23,011 bases of DNA from UBA5862 sp002408105 (GCA_034189125.1 JAXHVB010000034.1:1-23011); one strand, 5' to 3'. Shown: positions 15,794-23,011, counted from the stretch's first letter. Made by a program: numbers and translations. Notes: generated from the sequence alone by a model not told the origin.

Positions 15794-16597
15794 TCACCCG
15801 CAGAGTTCGCCCCTCAGCACGGTGATGGCTTCGCCCTCGACGCACATCCGCCCCCCGTCATTGATCTGAAGCCAGAAGGCCCCGCCCCGCTCAGAGATCT
15901 GGCAGGCGGCAAGGCTTGGCGTGCCCAGCTTTTCGGCCCAATAGGGCCCGAGGCTGCACTGGCTGGATCCGGTGGCCGGGTCTTCATCCTGGCCACCACG
16001 GGGCGCAAAGTACCGCGATAGATAGTCGAACTCCGGTTGGTCACTGGGGGCGGTGACTGCAACCCCACGACACCGGAACCGGCGCAGCGTGTCCATGTGT
16101 GGCACCAGCTCGCGCAGGGCTGCAGCAGCGGTCAGCACAACCAAGACGTCATCTTTGGCTTTGCGCACCTCGGCGATCGCCGCGACCGGCACACCCAGTG
16201 CGTGCACCACGGTGTCAGTGGTCGCGATGCGCACGCTCGGTTGCTGCGGCAGATCCAGGCGGATCCGACCCTCGGCTCGAGTCGCAGTCAGTTCACCGCT
16301 CAGGCCATCGAATCGAATCGGGCGCTCGCCCGGCACTGTTCCGGACTCCCAGAGTGCATGGGCAGCGGCAAGGGTTGCCTGACCGCAAAGTTCGACTTCG
16401 TTGATGGGCGAGAAGCAGCGCAGCAAGGACCGGTCTTTGCGGGGGGTGACGAACGCCAGAGCGGAGAGCGCCATTTCGTTGGCCACCCGCTGCATCCAGG
16501 TGGCCGACGCGTGATTGGGCAGCAGGCACACCCCGGTCGGGTTTCCCCCGAACAGGCGGCCTGAAAAGGCGTCCACGTGGAAAAAGGAGAACCCCAT
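15794..16597 (-). CDS. PhzF-family protein lacking the usual catalytic Glu and His
   Basis: This 267-residue protein has the PhzF isomerase/epimerase fold pattern: FHVDAFSGRLFGGNPTGV (6-23), MQRVANEMALS (35-45), FSPINEVELCGQATLAAAH (62-80) and DEDPATGSS (204-212). In PhzF the catalytic Glu45 lies in the NLSE motif and His74 in GHP. Here the aligned positions read LSA (Ala46) and CGQA (Gln73), while the Asp of the EDPATG motif (Asp206) is kept. Function is therefore uncertain: inactive, altered, or a non-catalytic role. The start at ATG 16597 is 4 bp after the stop of the hydratase-family gene, so the two are probably co-transcribed. Longer starts up to 16726 overlap that gene and are rejected. 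Confidence 0.88.
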   Translation of the reverse strand: MGFSFFHVDAFSGRLFGGNPTGVCLLPNHASATWMQRVANEMALSALAFVTPRKDRSLLRCFSPINEVELCGQATLAAAHALWESGTVPGERPIRFDGLSGELTATRAEGRIRLDLPQQPSVRIATTDTVVHALGVPVAAIAEVRKAKDDVLVVLTAAAALRELVPHMDTLRRFRCRGVAVTAPSDQPEFDYLSRYFAPRGGQDEDPATGSSQCSLGPYWAEKLGTPSLAACQISERGGAFWLQINDGGRMCVEGEAITVLRGELCG

Positions 16598-16601
16598 GGC
16601 G

Positions 16602-17750
16602 CTAATGCAGGTCAGCGAGCGGGTGGGTGGGGCCGTCCCAGAAGGGCAGAAAATAGGCGGCGGTGGCTTCGGCTGGGACGTCTTCAATGCACTTGTGGCG
16701 CCACTGGGGTCGTTGGTCTCGGTCAACCAGGCGGGCCCGCACGCCTTCCGCGAAATCGCTGCCGTAGCTGCAGCGCACAGACATCACCAATTCCCGCTGG
16801 AAAGCCGTTGCACAGTCCACAGGAGGTGGCGCGTGCAACTGTGCCCAGATCAGCGCGGCGCTGAGGGGAGAACACGCAGCAAATCCTCCGCCGGCTGTGG
16901 CCAACCAAGGGTCTTCGCTGTGCGCCAGCTGGCGCAATGCCTGCGCGGCCTGGACAAGGCTCGCCGAGGCGCAGTGGGCGATGGCTTTGCGGTGTGTGCC
17001 GAGGTGCCCGGGCGCCATGACGGGCCGGTGGGAAGATTCGAACCCTTCCAGGATCTGTGTGAGGGTCTGGTGGGGACCACCTTCGTGGTGGCTCCAGTCG
17101 GCCTCGGCCATCTTTTGGATGACCGCCTCGCGCTGATCGTGCTGCACCGCAAAGTCGGCCAAGTCCACGTCCAGCGCATCCTGTGCGTTCAGGCTGGCGC
17201 CGGTCAATGCGACGAACAGCGCCGCCTCCGCTGGCATCTTGCGCAGAAACCAGGTCGCACCGACATCGGGGTAAAACCCAATCCCGGCCTCTGGCATGGC
17301 CAACCGGCTGCGCTCGGTCACCACCCGGTGGCTGCAGCCGACCATCAGTCCGAGTCCTCCCCCCATGACGATTCCATTGCCCCAACAGAGCACGGGTTTC
17401 CCATACCGGTGCAGCAGGTGGTCCAGGCGGTACTCCCGTTCGAAAAACCGCTCGGCATAGGCATTGGGTCCGCCTGGGTTGGCGCAGATGGAGTGGTAGA
17501 GCTCGACCACATCGCCTCCCGCGCAGAAGGCCTTGTCGCCACTGCCTTGCAGCACCACTGCGCAAATGCCATTGTCCTCTTGCCAGTTCCGCAAGCAGGC
17601 ATCCAGCAGGTCGACCATATCGAGGCTGATCGCATTCAGGGTCGCTGGGGCATTGAGTGTGGCGACACCGATCCGCTGTGCACCAGCGGTGCTGCGCTCG
17701 GTACACAGAAGCGGTGACTGAAGAGATTCAGGGGAGGATCTGGCTGTCAT
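16602..17750 (-). CDS. Enoyl-CoA hydratase/isomerase family, 3-hydroxyisobutyryl-CoA hydrolase type
   Basis: This 382-residue crotonase-fold protein belongs to the longer ECH_2 group that includes 3-hydroxyisobutyryl-CoA hydrolase of valine degradation. The oxyanion-hole segment AFCAGGD (74-80) and GIVMGGGLGL (126-135) are intact. MPEAGIGFYPDVG (152-164) carries the Glu and Asp typical of the hydrolase subgroup. Length and the long C-terminal region also fit the hydrolase rather than a 260-residue hydratase. ATG 17750 is chosen as the start, although GTG or other starts nearby cannot be excluded. It lies downstream of the acyl-CoA dehydrogenase-like gene, across the assembly gap, and upstream of the PhzF-family gene. 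Substrate is inferred. Confidence 0.88.
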   Translation of the reverse strand: MTARSSPESLQSPLLCTERSTAGAQRIGVATLNAPATLNAISLDMVDLLDACLRNWQEDNGICAVVLQGSGDKAFCAGGDVVELYHSICANPGGPNAYAERFFEREYRLDHLLHRYGKPVLCWGNGIVMGGGLGLMVGCSHRVVTERSRLAMPEAGIGFYPDVGATWFLRKMPAEAALFVALTGASLNAQDALDVDLADFAVQHDQREAVIQKMAEADWSHHEGGPHQTLTQILEGFESSHRPVMAPGHLGTHRKAIAHCASASLVQAAQALRQLAHSEDPWLATAGGGFAACSPLSAALIWAQLHAPPPVDCATAFQRELVMSVRCSYGSDFAEGVRARLVDRDQRPQWRHKCIEDVPAEATAAYFLPFWDGPTHPLADLH

Positions 17751-17779
17751 CGGTTCTGATTGGGCCCTCTCGTGTCCAT

Positions 17780-18121
17780 ACAAGCCCGGTGCGAACGGGG
17801 TGGGCGGGTCACTCTACCACCAAGGTTTGTCGCAGCCCAGGCAGCGGGGTGGCCTGGCGTGCGCGGGCATCCGCGATTGGCTTGGTGGTGGGTTGGGGGT
17901 NNNNNNNNNNNNNNNNNNNNNNNNNNNNNNNNNNNNNNNNNNNNNNNNNNNNNNNNNNNNNNNNNNNNNNNNNNNNNNNNNNNNNNNNNNNNNNNNNNNN
18001 ACAAGCCCGGTGCGAACGGGGTGGGCGGGTCACTCTACCACCAAGGTTTGTCGCAGCCCAGGCAGCGGGGTGGCCTGGCGTGCGCGGGCATCCGCGATTG
18101 GCTTGGTGGTGGGTTGGGGGT
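17780..18121. repeat. Two identical 121-bp copies flanking a 100-N gap (likely scaffold-join artefact)
   Basis: Bases 17780-17900 and 18001-18121 are identical at all 121 positions and sit immediately on either side of exactly 100 N (17901-18000). Exactly 100 N is the usual placeholder for a gap of unknown size. A 121-base identical end is what two contigs sharing a k-mer-length overlap would show. A genuine repeat cannot be excluded. The copies contain no recognised gene. Confidence 0.9.
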
Positions 18122-18157
18122 CTGCTCTGTCCGGATCGGATCGCGGATGGCTGCCAC

Positions 18158-19111
18158 TCAATCTCGCTGAACACCGAGTTGGGCCCACGTCTTGGTCGCG
18201 CGCGCGGCGCCTGCCTGTCCCATGCGCAGGATGGCGCGGTCACGCGCCCAGGCGTCACGGATCGGTGCCGGCAGGTCGCCGAGGCTGGCGTCGCATTCGG
18301 CCACCAGCTGGCCCGCCAGTGCATGTCCGCCCTGGGTGGCCAACTCGGCGGCTGGGGTGTTCGGGTCAAGGGAGGCCAGCCCACTGTACATGCTGATCGC
18401 GGCGAGCAGGCGTTCGCACAGCGACGTAGACCCGCTGTACTTCACGGCGAGCTTGAAGAGGTAGCCCAATACCGCGGCGAAAATAAAAACCGATTCCCGG
18501 GCCGCGAATGGGCGCGCATGGTCGGCGAAGCCGTCGCCGGGAATCAACTCTTCGTTTGCCAGTGGAACCTCGTTGAACACAGCGGTCCCGTATTGGAACT
18601 CGGGCATGACCGCTGCGGGTGGACGCGCCTGGATGGAAACCCCCGTCCGGTCGGCGGAAAAATGGGCGAGGCGCATGCGCTTGCGCCCGTCCGCGAACTC
18701 TCCGGCATGGGCCAGCACCAGGAGCTGCTGCGCCAACGCGCCGCCTGATACGTAGCTCTTGGTTCCGTTCAGCGTCCAGCCACCGTTGGCGTTCGGCTCC
18801 AACCGGGTATGGATTTGTTTCGGACTCTTGCCGGTGGCCTCGCTGACGAGCAGCGCCCTCCATTGCATTCCGTCCAGCGCGGTGAACTCTGCCCGCAGTG
18901 CGTTTTGGTAACCGGAAGCAAAGGCATGGGCCACGCACTCGGCCATGGCACCGCCTCCAACGGCGGCGGCGATCGGGTCACATGCGGGCAGCCTGTCTTG
19001 CGTAAAGGCCTGACAGTACTGGGACCACCAAGCCGGCAGGTCGCCTGCGGGCATCGTGCCCCAGGCGCTGGCGAGGAGCCAATCGATGGTGGCCTGGGTG
19101 GTTTGGGTCAT
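18158..19111 (-). CDS. Short acyl-CoA dehydrogenase-like protein
   Basis: This 317-residue protein has the acyl-CoA dehydrogenase pattern in its middle portion. It shows an 'ALLVSEATGKSP' segment (87-98), GWTLNGTKSYVSGGALA (111-127) and a beta-domain run ending in 'VFNEVPLANEELIPGDG', followed by helices. Typical family members have about 380 residues, so this one is short and has a reduced N-terminal domain. I could not identify a catalytic Glu, so dehydrogenase activity is not assured. ATG 19111 is preferred: AGGACAGG lies about 5-10 bases before it, whereas upstream in-frame starts to 19258 add unrelated sequence. It probably heads an operon with the hydrolase-type and PhzF-family genes. 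It is divergent from the pilin operon. Confidence 0.78.
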   Translation of the reverse strand: MTQTTQATIDWLLASAWGTMPAGDLPAWWSQYCQAFTQDRLPACDPIAAAVGGGAMAECVAHAFASGYQNALRAEFTALDGMQWRALLVSEATGKSPKQIHTRLEPNANGGWTLNGTKSYVSGGALAQQLLVLAHAGEFADGRKRMRLAHFSADRTGVSIQARPPAAVMPEFQYGTAVFNEVPLANEELIPGDGFADHARPFAARESVFIFAAVLGYLFKLAVKYSGSTSLCERLLAAISMYSGLASLDPNTPAAELATQGGHALAGQLVAECDASLGDLPAPIRDAWARDRAILRMGQAGAARATKTWAQLGVQRD

Positions 19112-19304
19112 TGTGCCTGTCCTGCGAAAACTGGAGTTCGGCATTGCAACACAGTCCGATGGGCGGATCCACAGTGTGCGCAAGGTCACAAAACCCCCAC
19201 GCAGTCCGGCGTTCGTTCGCCACTGGTCTGCAATGTTGTACCGCCGGTCGCGGGGCACCGGTCAACGCCTCGGGCTCCGCCTAAGTTTGCATTAGGTCGA
19301 AAGT

Positions 19305-19310
19305 AGGAGG
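19305..19310 (+). promoter_or_regulatory. Strong ribosome-binding site of the first pilin gene
   Basis: AGGAGG lies 9 bases before the ATG at 19320 and fixes that start. The divergent 208-bp region 19112-19319 must hold the promoters of both operons, but I saw no convincing sigma-70 or sigma-54 boxes in it. Confidence 0.6.
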
Positions 19311-19319
19311 AGCCATTGG

Positions 19320-19886
19320 ATGATCAGTCCAATAAACAGGCAGGTTCAGGGGTTCACCATCATCGAGCTGATGTTGGTGTTGGCAGTCGTCGCCGTGATG
19401 GCGGTGGTGGCGGTCCCCGCGTTTGATCAGAGTGTCGAGCGCAACCAAATCACGAGCCAGGTCATGGCATTGCAACGGGGGCTGGCCTTGGCCCGCAGCG
19501 AGGCCGCGCGACGTGGCGGCCCTGTGTCCGTGTGTCAAAGCGCCGATCAGGTTGGCTGTGGTGGATCCTGGTCCCAGGGCTGGCTGGTGTTCTTCGATCC
19601 GGACGGCGACGGCACTGTCGATGCAGGCGAGGAAGTCATTCGTGTGGGGACAGGACAAGGGCAGACCAATGTCGCGATGGCCGGGCCCGTCTCGACAGCA
19701 TTTGTCCTCTTCTCCAGCAATGGGTTCTCCAATCAGTCAGCGACCTGGACGGTCTGTCCAAACACTGGTGGGGCTGAAAAGGCACGGGGACTCGTGGTCG
19801 AGAACTCAGGCTTGCTGCGGCGCACAGTTGACGGTGACGCGGATGGCGTACACGAAGGCACAGGAGGCGCACTCACATGTCCCTGA
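19320..19886 (+). CDS. fimT: GspH/FimT-type minor pilin
   Basis: This 188-residue type IV pilus pseudopilin has a short leader ending in Gly11, cleaved before Phe12, with Glu16 at mature position 5 and a long hydrophobic helix (FTIIELMLVLAVVAVMAVVA). PilD-type peptidase would process and methylate it. The globular domain follows the GspH pattern, with ALARSEAARRG (56-66) and a later 'LVVENSGLLRR' strand. A calcium-loop-like DPDGDGTVD (93-101) lies within 'WLVFFDPDGDGTVDAGEE', and a second acidic run DGDADG lies near the C-terminus. FimT and FimU are hard to separate from sequence. As only one such gene lies here, either name could apply. It starts the operon and overlaps pilV by 10 bp. Confidence 0.88.
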   Translation: MISPINRQVQGFTIIELMLVLAVVAVMAVVAVPAFDQSVERNQITSQVMALQRGLALARSEAARRGGPVSVCQSADQVGCGGSWSQGWLVFFDPDGDGTVDAGEEVIRVGTGQGQTNVAMAGPVSTAFVLFSSNGFSNQSATWTVCPNTGGAEKARGLVVENSGLLRRTVDGDADGVHEGTGGALTCP

Positions 19887-20377
19887 TCACGCAATTCGCC
19901 ACCAGCTGCAACAGCCGCGGGCCCCGGGTGGCGGTGGGATTCACATTCATTGAGGTGTTGGTTGCTCTGGTGATTTTCTCAGTGGGGCTGCTCGGTCTCG
20001 CCGCACTGCACGCCACCGCCATCCGGCTCAATGGCGAGTCCTTTTACCGCACCCAGGCCTCCATACTCGCCCATGATCTGGTCGATCGCATGCGAGCCAA
20101 TCGGACCGAAGCGCTCGGAAGCAATGCATACCTCAACGTGTTCGGTGACGTGGCAGCGGACTTCACCGCCTGCTCGGTGTGCGCAAGCGCCTCCGCTGTC
20201 GCGGACAACGACCTCAACGAATGGAAATCCGCCCTGGCAGCGGCACTGCCAGCCGGAACAGGCTCGGTTGCGGTCGTTGCGGCGGGCCCGAACCCGGTCT
20301 ATGCGATTCGCGTGCGCTGGGATGAGGAGCGGGGCTCCGGCCCGGTCAAAGAGTTTGTGTTGCGGAGTGAAATCTAA
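19877..20377 (+). CDS. pilV: Type IV pilus modification protein PilV
   Basis: This minor pilin of 166 residues has a 21-residue leader ending in Gly21, then FTFIEVLVALVIFSVGLLGL with Glu26 at mature position 5. The conserved LAALHATAIRLN and LVDRMRANR segments after the helix are characteristic of PilV. Four cysteines are present, including a CSVCAS pair in the globular domain that may form a disulfide. The start has AGGAGG at 19862-19867. The ATG lies inside the end of the preceding pilin gene and the stop overlaps the pilW start (TAATG). PilV helps prime pilus assembly with PilW, PilX and PilY1 at the tip. Confidence 0.93.
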   Translation: MSLITQFATSCNSRGPRVAVGFTFIEVLVALVIFSVGLLGLAALHATAIRLNGESFYRTQASILAHDLVDRMRANRTEALGSNAYLNVFGDVAADFTACSVCASASAVADNDLNEWKSALAAALPAGTGSVAVVAAGPNPVYAIRVRWDEERGSGPVKEFVLRSEI

Positions 20378-21510
20378 TGTGTCCTAGCCACTTTGATCGT
20401 CCCGGTCCTGGGTCACAGAAAGGCCTGACTCTCATTGAACTGATGGTCGCGATGGTGGTGGGACTGGTGCTCATGACCGGTGTCATCCAAATCCTGATGG
20501 GTTCGAAAGACGGCATGCGCTGGCAGGAAGAGCTCGCTCGAATTCAAGAGAATGGACGGTTCGCACTGCACCTGTTGCGGCAAGAGGTTCGCGAGGCGGG
20601 GTACTCTGGGTGTAATCCTGTTGTGACGAACCTGCTGAACCCAGCCGGTGTGGGTTACACCCCAACTTTGTTCGAGTTGAATGCACCGGCCACGGGGTGG
20701 GAGTTTGGTGGTACCGCCAGCGGCGATACCTACAGTCTGGCGTCCACTAACCCTGTTGGTGTGGGCGTATCGAGCTGGGATGACGCGGCAGGGAGCGACC
20801 TTGATGCGAGTCTGCAAGACCTGGTTGTTCCCGGAACCGATGTGGTCGTCGTCAAACGAGCTGCCGCGCTGGCAGGGGTGACTGCCAGTGGAAATACCCC
20901 AGCCAATGCCAACACCATTAACTTGACGTCCGCGAGTGGAATCGCCAAGGGCACCATATTGATGATTTCGGATTGTTCGGGTGCGGATGTTTTTCAGAAT
21001 CGATCCGACGCCTCAGCGAGCAACGTGACCCGTGGCGCATCCAACAACAACCCGGGGCCGGGGAACGTGAACCCGGGGGCCAACCAGTTCAGTCACAGGT
21101 ACCAGGCCGACGCGGAAATCTACACAGTTGCGGTGACCACCTTCTACGTTGGCGTTGGTGCCGGCAATGAGCCGACCCTGTACCGCATCGATTACAACTC
21201 CGGCTCGGCGGGAACACCGGTCGCCATCGTTCAGGGCATCGAGAATCTTCAAGTGCTCTACGGCTTGGATCTGTCGGGAGATGAAGTTCCCGAACGCTAT
21301 GTCACTGCCGATGGCATCGGCGCCAACACCGACCAGGTGGTTGCGGTCAAAGTGGCCATGCTCATGCGCTCGCTTGCTGCGGTGGATCCGACCAATCCAA
21401 CTTCGCAAACGTTCAACCTGCTCGGCACTGACGTGGTAACCCCCGCAGATGGGCGCGCCAGACGCCTGTTGAGCTCGACGATCAAGCTGCGCAATCGAGG
21501 TGAACTTTGA
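20377..21510 (+). CDS. pilW: Type IV pilus assembly protein PilW
   Basis: This 377-residue minor pilin has a leader ending in Gly16 followed by LTLIELMVAMVVGLVLMTGV, with Glu21 at mature position 5. After the helix comes RFALHLLRQEVREAGYSGC (about 66-84), a segment highly typical of PilW. The large globular domain contains Ser/Asn/Gly-rich stretches and ends in a 'RRLLSSTIKLRNR' tail common to the family. A GGAG lies 9 bases before its ATG. Its stop overlaps the pilX ATG (TGATG). PilW bridges the PilX-PilY1 subcomplex to the other minor pilins. Confidence 0.94.
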   Translation: MCPSHFDRPGPGSQKGLTLIELMVAMVVGLVLMTGVIQILMGSKDGMRWQEELARIQENGRFALHLLRQEVREAGYSGCNPVVTNLLNPAGVGYTPTLFELNAPATGWEFGGTASGDTYSLASTNPVGVGVSSWDDAAGSDLDASLQDLVVPGTDVVVVKRAAALAGVTASGNTPANANTINLTSASGIAKGTILMISDCSGADVFQNRSDASASNVTRGASNNNPGPGNVNPGANQFSHRYQADAEIYTVAVTTFYVGVGAGNEPTLYRIDYNSGSAGTPVAIVQGIENLQVLYGLDLSGDEVPERYVTADGIGANTDQVVAVKVAMLMRSLAAVDPTNPTSQTFNLLGTDVVTPADGRARRLLSSTIKLRNRGEL

Positions 21511-22145
21511 TGAACCGCATGCAACGAAACACTCCGCTGGACTTGCACCGTCAACAGGGTGCGATTCTCCTCGTCGGTCTGGTGGTGCTGTTGTTGATGA
21601 CCATCATTGGCGTGGCAGTCATGGACGGAAATGCCATGGGTGAGCGCATGGCTGGAAACTACCGAGAGCGGCAAATCGCGTTTCAAGCAGCCGAGGCCGC
21701 CTTGCGCGAAGGTGAGCGCCTGGTGTTGGCGACCAACGGTTGGCAGGGGCTGGTCGCGGATGACTGCACCAACGGCTACTGCACGGCCAGAAAACTCGAT
21801 GCAGCCTATGCTGCCAGCATCGGGATTGATGACTGCGCGAATGCCAACAATCTGGAAGACCGATGGGTCGACATTGCCGGCTGTACGGGAAGCCTCAATG
21901 TGTGGTCCAACGCGGCGCGCCACCGCGTGTACTCCAACACGGTGATCAACGAGGTGAGTACCCAGGCACGGTATATCGTTGAGCTCGTTGGAAACTTCAT
22001 CGAACCGCCCAATGACATCACCACCTGTCCTGACCCCCTGGTCGCCGACATTTGCCCAGATGTGTTCCGCGTTACGGCGCTTGGCACCGGCGGTGCCGAT
22101 ACGACACGCGTGGTGTTGCAAAGCACCATTCGCAAGCCCCTCTAG
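21510..22145 (+). CDS. pilX: Type IV pilus minor pilin PilX
   Basis: This 211-residue protein has the PilX N-terminal domain: QQG at 15-17 (cleavage after Gly17) followed by AILLVGLVVLLLMTIIGVAVM, then ERMAGNYRERQIAFQAAEAALREGE, the signature of the family. Unlike the other pilins it lacks Glu at mature position 5 (a Val is there). The ATG at 21510 is chosen over the TTG three bases earlier because GAGGTGA lies six bases upstream and the ATG overlaps the pilW stop. Several paired cysteines occur in the C-terminal domain. PilX works with PilY1, whose gene follows after 19 bp. Confidence 0.93.
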   Translation: MNRMQRNTPLDLHRQQGAILLVGLVVLLLMTIIGVAVMDGNAMGERMAGNYRERQIAFQAAEAALREGERLVLATNGWQGLVADDCTNGYCTARKLDAAYAASIGIDDCANANNLEDRWVDIAGCTGSLNVWSNAARHRVYSNTVINEVSTQARYIVELVGNFIEPPNDITTCPDPLVADICPDVFRVTALGTGGADTTRVVLQSTIRKPL

Positions 22146-22164
22146 TTCGAAGGAGATTCTGACC

Positions 22165-23011
22165 ATGAAAGCGTTCTTTCGTCGAATTGGAGCCGGCACA
22201 TTGCTAGCGGCTTTGCTTGCACCAAGCGTTGGATTCGCGCAGGTGTCCTCAGATCAGGCCGCTGACTTTGTCGCACTTCCGCCGGTCACCACACCCAGTA
22301 CACCCCCGCTGGTGATGCTGGCGATGTCTGTGGACCATGAGCTGTTCAAGAAGGCCTACACCGACTACAGCGATCTCGATCAGGATGGCACCCTCGACAT
22401 CAGCTACAACGACAGCTTCGACTACTACGGGTATTTTGACAGCGGTTTTTGCTACAGCTACGACCTGGGCAGCCAAAAATTCCAACCCCTCGGAACGGGC
22501 GATGGGCCCAACGGGCATCGTTGTGACGACCCGACGAAGGGTGGTTGGAGCGGCAACTTTCTCAACTGGGCTTCAATGACGCGGATCGACGTGGTGCGTC
22601 GGGTGTTGTATGGCGGCCTGCGTTCGACGGACACCAGCGGGACAACGGTACTGGAGCGGGCGGAGCTGCCCAAGGACATTCATGCGTTCTCAAAGGTCTA
22701 CACAGGCGCGGATGTCCACCATTTTACGCCGTACACCGTCTCGGATTTGGGGGGCGATTCCATCTCCCTTTGTAGCCTCACACCAAGTGCGGGCGCTGAT
22801 CCGCTCATTCGGGTCGCTAAAGGTGCATGGCCGCGGTGGTCAGCGAGCGAAGTCAGGCAGTGTCAATGGAACAATACGGCCAGCTCGCCGACAGACCCCG
22901 GGCACAAGATGACCGAGGCAGTCGCCCGGGTGCAGGTGTGTGTCAGTGGGCAGGATGCCTCGGCGGACCGGTGTCAGGCGTATCCAAGCGGCAACATCAA
23001 GCCCTTCGGGC
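22165..23011 (+). CDS. pilY1: Type IV pilus tip adhesin/biogenesis factor PilY1, 3'-truncated by window edge
   Basis: The frame from ATG 22165, with AGGAGA 8 bases upstream (22151-22156), stays open to the last base and gives 282 residues of a protein normally over 1,000 long. A signal peptide (1-25, ending GFAQ) is followed by PPLVMLAMSVDHELF, then a YTDYSDLDQDGTLDISYND segment. The family hallmark GNFLNWASMTRIDVVRRVLYGG (130-151) follows. Asp70, Asp72, Asp74, Gly75 and Asp78 form a DxDxDGxxD calcium-loop-like motif. PilY1 caps the pilus, promotes assembly, adheres to surfaces and binds calcium in Pseudomonas. The C-terminal beta-propeller lies outside the window. Confidence 0.93.
   Translation, partial: MKAFFRRIGAGTLLAALLAPSVGFAQVSSDQAADFVALPPVTTPSTPPLVMLAMSVDHELFKKAYTDYSDLDQDGTLDISYNDSFDYYGYFDSGFCYSYDLGSQKFQPLGTGDGPNGHRCDDPTKGGWSGNFLNWASMTRIDVVRRVLYGGLRSTDTSGTTVLERAELPKDIHAFSKVYTGADVHHFTPYTVSDLGGDSISLCSLTPSAGADPLIRVAKGAWPRWSASEVRQCQWNNTASSPTDPGHKMTEAVARVQVCVSGQDASADRCQAYPSGNIKPFG

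Noticed and set aside
16515..17717. A 400-residue plus-strand open frame over the hydrolase-type gene
   Set aside because: It is the antisense shadow of a clear crotonase-fold gene and has no protein pattern of its own.
17780..18121. Biological direct repeat such as a duplication or attachment-site pair
   Set aside because: The identity ends exactly at an artificial 100-N spacer, which fits a scaffolding overlap better. It is recorded as a likely artefact.
17657..18748. A plus-strand open frame running through the N gap
   Set aside because: It spans undetermined bases and the duplicated flanks, and is antisense to the acyl-CoA dehydrogenase-like gene.
1..23011. Search for a CRISPR array, toxin-antitoxin, restriction or other defence system, tRNA and rRNA genes
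   Set aside because: Read by eye on both strands, I saw no repeat-spacer pattern, no recognisable tRNA or rRNA sequence and no defence-protein motifs.

Overview
The window is a GC-rich stretch of a gammaproteobacterial chromosome, probably a metagenomic or draft scaffold. The assignment rests on a ribosome modulation factor gene (rmf), which is essentially gammaproteobacterial, the NAD-glutamate dehydrogenase / DUF2835 / pyrD / rmf neighbourhood, a PilV-PilW-PilX-PilY1 minor pilin operon, and E. coli-like YbdL and YafV homologues. A run of 100 N flanked by two identical 121-bp copies (17780-17900 and 18001-18121) looks like an unclosed scaffold join. The lineage cannot be named more precisely from this sequence.

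Layout. 1-7.3 kb is core metabolism: the 3' part of a large NAD-dependent glutamate dehydrogenase (cut by the left edge), a DUF2835 protein, pyrD, convergent rmf (minus strand) with its own good sigma-70 promoter, a glutaredoxin-like protein and a LOG-family protein. 7.3-10.65 kb is an accessory segment: an MFS transporter (minus strand), a decayed IS481-type transposase directly upstream of it, and a secreted PEP-CTERM (VPLP-type) protein behind a near-consensus sigma-54 promoter. Another ~440 bp without a convincing gene follows.

10.65-15.8 kb is a methionine-salvage locus. mtnB-mtnC-mtnD-mtnA lie on the minus strand with ATGA overlaps. Divergent to them are a YbdL-type glutamine/methionine aminotransferase and an omega-amidase on the plus strand. 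Together they would convert methylthioribose-1-phosphate to methionine and dispose of the ketoglutaramate formed in the last transamination. 15.8-19.1 kb (minus strand) is an acyl-CoA dehydrogenase-like protein, a 3-hydroxyisobutyryl-CoA hydrolase-type protein and a PhzF-family protein whose catalytic Glu and His both appear substituted. 19.3 kb to the end (plus strand) is a tightly packed type IV pilus minor pilin operon (fimT/fimU-like, pilV, pilW, pilX, pilY1), with pilY1 cut by the right edge.

I found no RNA genes, CRISPR array or defence system. The most interesting points are the sigma-54-driven PEP-CTERM gene beside a dead IS, the PhzF homologue with missing catalytic residues, the omega-amidase-containing methionine-salvage locus, and the probable false duplication at the scaffold gap.
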